Of a DNA stretch of 64,000 bases, positions 61,773 through 64,000 are shown piece after piece. Under the pieces are notes generated by a model. The model searched no databases. It worked only from the letters and a program-made list of their open reading frames with translations, and was not told the origin of the DNA. Both the position numbers and the translations under genes were made by a program. This DNA is from Phorcus lineatus. Its lineage: Eukaryota > Mollusca > Gastropoda > Trochida > Trochidae. The stretch spans positions 37,998,033 to 38,062,032 of the forward strand of contig OV121090.1 in NCBI GenBank assembly GCA_921293015.1, written 5' to 3'. How positions within the stretch are numbered: the stretch's first letter is position 1; the number at the start of each line of letters is the position of its first letter.

Positions 61773-62285
61773 TGTCTTTAATTGATGGTGTGTTTTGAAA
61801 ATATTTTCTGGTGTCAAACTTCACAATAGAAAACTTTAAACTAGATGATGTATTATCATGGAACTTCCTTTTCTTTTCTCTCTCATTTAATTTTATTTGA
61901 TATTTTTTATCGCAGATATTATGTCATCATGACAATACTTGTTTTCATATTATGTCATTTTTAAAAACTTTCTTTTTACTCCTTTCTCTGCTCCAGAGCA
62001 AGATCAGCCTCAACATCAGGATGAAAAGTTTATATAGAAAATCAAGGAGAAGCTTTTAATTCATTCTTGTACGCATATATTCGATCCTTTGAAATGCTTT
62101 TAATATCTACTTGGCTTTTCGAAATGCAATCTTTGTCTGATTCTGTATGAAGTCAGACTGGCTTTCTGACCAGTTTTGCAACTGGCTGGCATCCAAGCAA
62201 CTACATTGTATTTTCAACCCTGGGTACAGGTGCAGAAAGAGGTCAGGCTAAACTGAAGTTTGACTGTAGCATATTCTTCCTGCAG

Positions 62286-62467
62286 AAGTGTTCACCTGTG
62301 TGCATGTTGCTGCTGATAAGGATGCACTTGTTGCTGCACATGCACCCCTTCTGGGAGGTCCCCCTCGCACACAGACAGACAGAAAGACAGACTGTCAGTG
62401 TGTCAGGTTTAGTCCTATGCATCAGCAGACTCCTGATACAGCTACTGACAAAACTAATCCCAAAGGT
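62286..62467 (+). CDS. probable internal exon of an unknown gene
   Basis: The segment follows a convincing polypyrimidine acceptor (ATATTCTTCCTGCAG) and ends at a donor, either G|GTGTGAG after 62465 or GT|GTGAGT after 62467. In the favoured frame it reads VFTCVHVAADKDALVAAHAP, then PRTQTDRKTDCQCVRFSP and HQQTPDTATDKTNPK, with normal protein composition. A second frame is also open but is Leu/His-rich and less likely. No family is recognised. Further exons would lie beyond the window or far upstream. Confidence 0.45.
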
Positions 62468-62473
62468 GTGAGT

Positions 62474-63260
62474 TCAACTCAACTTCCTACAGGCTTCTGG
62501 CAATTTTTTTGTTATTGGAAGCTCAGATAAGTTTCCCATTTGTACTGATTTGCAAAAGTTTGTTGTTGGTAATTTGAGAACTTAAATGAACTTTGTTGGT
62601 TTTAGCAGGTTGTGAAAAACACCTGAATGAATGTTCTGTTTTTGGAGGCTAGCACACTGAACTCACCTGTCTCTACAGATTTTATCCTTTCTTGACCTGA
62701 AGTTGAATTACCTGTTAAAAGAAATCTTTTCTGCATTAGATTTTTAAGGTTTTGTCAGTAATAGTTGTGAGTAATTAAAAAATGGCTAAGATAAAAACGT
62801 ACTTTATGTTATTGAAATGAAGTCTATGTCAAAGAAGAGTTTTATTTACTTCTCATTAAATTTGTGAACAATATCAGTTACTTAAAAGAGATGATACCTC
62901 TCTATGATCTCAACTGTGACAAACACACTTCACTCAAGAAATATGAATATTCTATATCATATGACACAATTACTTATAAAAGATTTTGTTAAAATTTATG
63001 GAGTTACATTAACAATTTGTATATTTAGGAAATAAACATATCATAATATTGAGGGGCATGTAACAGAATTATGGTACTTCTAAATTGAATTTATGCAAAC
63101 ACAGATTTCCCAAAGACCTAGGAGAGTATGCATACCCTTGCATGGGAATCAGAGTATTAAATTGAATTGATACCTTCCTTTGAGTTACACCTCATGATCA
63201 TTCATTTTATGCATGCCTCTTCCAATTTCAGTTAAATTGGTATTTTTATTGACATTTGTA
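62474..63260. other. no recognisable feature
   Basis: AT-rich DNA downstream of the probable exon; no second exon could be supported. Confidence 0.35.
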
Positions 63261-63265
63261 CCTTG

Positions 63266-63445
63266 CAGTGGCGGATCCAAGAGAAGGGGGGGGGGGGGGG
63301 GTGGTCGGGGGTCGGGACCCCCCCTTTTGAAAATCAATTATAGATTCAAGTCAATAAAAATAACTTCAACCCCCCCTCCCCCCCTCCCCGGATGGCAATT
63401 TCGGAATCCGAACCCCGCTTTTCAAAAATCCTGGATCCGCCACTG
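63266..63445. mobile_element. 180-bp TIR element, ends CAGTGGCGGATCCA, flanked by CCTTG
   Basis: The left end CAGTGGCGGATCCAAG and right end CTGGATCCGCCACTG are inverted copies. The direct repeat CCTTG flanks both sides (63261-63265 and 63446-63450). The interior holds a G12-type run and a C-rich stretch. CAGTGGCGGATCC ends are a common non-autonomous DNA transposon signature in animals. Confidence 0.85.
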
Positions 63446-63650
63446 CCTTGTATCAAAGAAATAGAGTCATACTCTCCAAGAATTAATTTTTAAAATATTT
63501 AGAAATCGGAGTTGGTAAATGGTAGAATTGAAAGGAGGAAGCAGTAAACGTGTATATATATCTATATTTCCATGAGAGTATGCATCACAGGAAGGGAGAA
63601 TGCCAGTCTGATTAAAATCGACCATGTTCCGAAGAATAAAAGTTTCAAAA

Positions 63651-64000
63651 TATTGACTCTACCGAGATTCGAACTCTATATGTGTAGGCTATCTTCTCCA
63701 CTAGGTCTGACCGCAGCCTACTGTAGCGCACGTTCTTACGTAAACACAGCTAACCAATCACAATGCGTGCGGCAAAAGCATTCGGTATCAGTAGCTAGGG
63801 GCAAGTAACTCTCATTCACCATTCGTTAACATTGACTGCTGCTATCCTTATTTTAAACGCGATGATGCGATTGGTTCGCTAATGACTAGGTTTTGTATGC
63901 GCTAAACTGGTGTCAGCACGTGCGCTACAGTAGGCTGCGGTCAGACCTAGTGGAGAAGATAGCCTACACATATAGAGTTCGAATCTCGGTAAAGTCAATA
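63651..64000. mobile_element. element with 83-bp TIRs carrying tRNA-like promoter boxes; reaches window end
   Basis: Positions 63651-63733 and 63918-64000 are inverted copies with one mismatch in 83 bp. The arm in the plus sense at 63918-64000 contains TAGTGGAGAAG (63948-63958, an exact A-box consensus match) and GTTCGAATC (63977-63985, a B-box match) 18 nt apart; the left arm carries the same boxes on the minus strand. The arms may extend past the window. Confidence 0.75.

Overview
The window is AT-rich animal genomic DNA: split genes with consensus GT-AG introns, long non-coding stretches, many microsatellites and minisatellites, tRNA-derived SINEs, MITE-like foldback elements and LINE retrotransposons. 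The repeat style suggests a lophotrochozoan, most likely a mollusc and perhaps a bivalve. That is an inference; no species can be named from the sequence.

Two genes can be reconstructed fully, and both lie on the minus strand in the first 17 kb. They are tandem paralogues of CHMP4 (Snf7/VPS32), the main filament subunit of ESCRT-III. CHMP4-A (9873 down to 5152) has five coding exons and encodes 220 aa close to animal CHMP4B. CHMP4-B (16964 down to 13613) also has five coding exons and encodes 221 aa, but is strongly diverged. All four introns keep the same positions and phases, and exon 2 is 178 nt in both. This is a local duplication followed by fast change in one copy. Both proteins keep the basic Snf7 core, the acidic C-terminal half and a C-terminal hydrophobic-x-x-Leu-x-x-Trp motif expected to bind ALIX. 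Between the genes lies a decayed L1/Tx1-like retrotransposon.

From 17 kb to 53 kb no gene can be assigned firmly. This part is intergenic DNA or very large introns filled with repeats: two copies of a TATA/kB-like module (17.8 and 19.3 kb), several TIR elements, a 29-bp minisatellite (31.5-32.1 kb), a GA-rich tract (34.4 kb), a GAT tract (36.8-37.5 kb), a 1,180-bp palindromic insertion flanked by TTAG (41.2-42.4 kb), a 30-bp minisatellite (44 kb), a foldback element packed with CTAATTAGG palindromes (45.8-46.4 kb) and SINEs at 39.2, 47.7 and 51.9 kb. A few exon-like segments (12.6, 22.0, 26.8, 36.5, 43.0 and 62.3 kb) could belong to one or more genes that are mostly intron here.

At 53.9-57.0 kb sits a CR1/L2-type non-LTR retrotransposon with an uninterrupted endonuclease plus reverse transcriptase frame of about 970 codons, a 3' hairpin and an ATT-repeat tail. 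The last part holds a 47-bp minisatellite (61.15-61.77 kb), an exon-like segment (62.3 kb), a small TIR element flanked by CCTTG (63.3 kb) and a long-TIR element with tRNA-like promoter boxes that reaches the window end.
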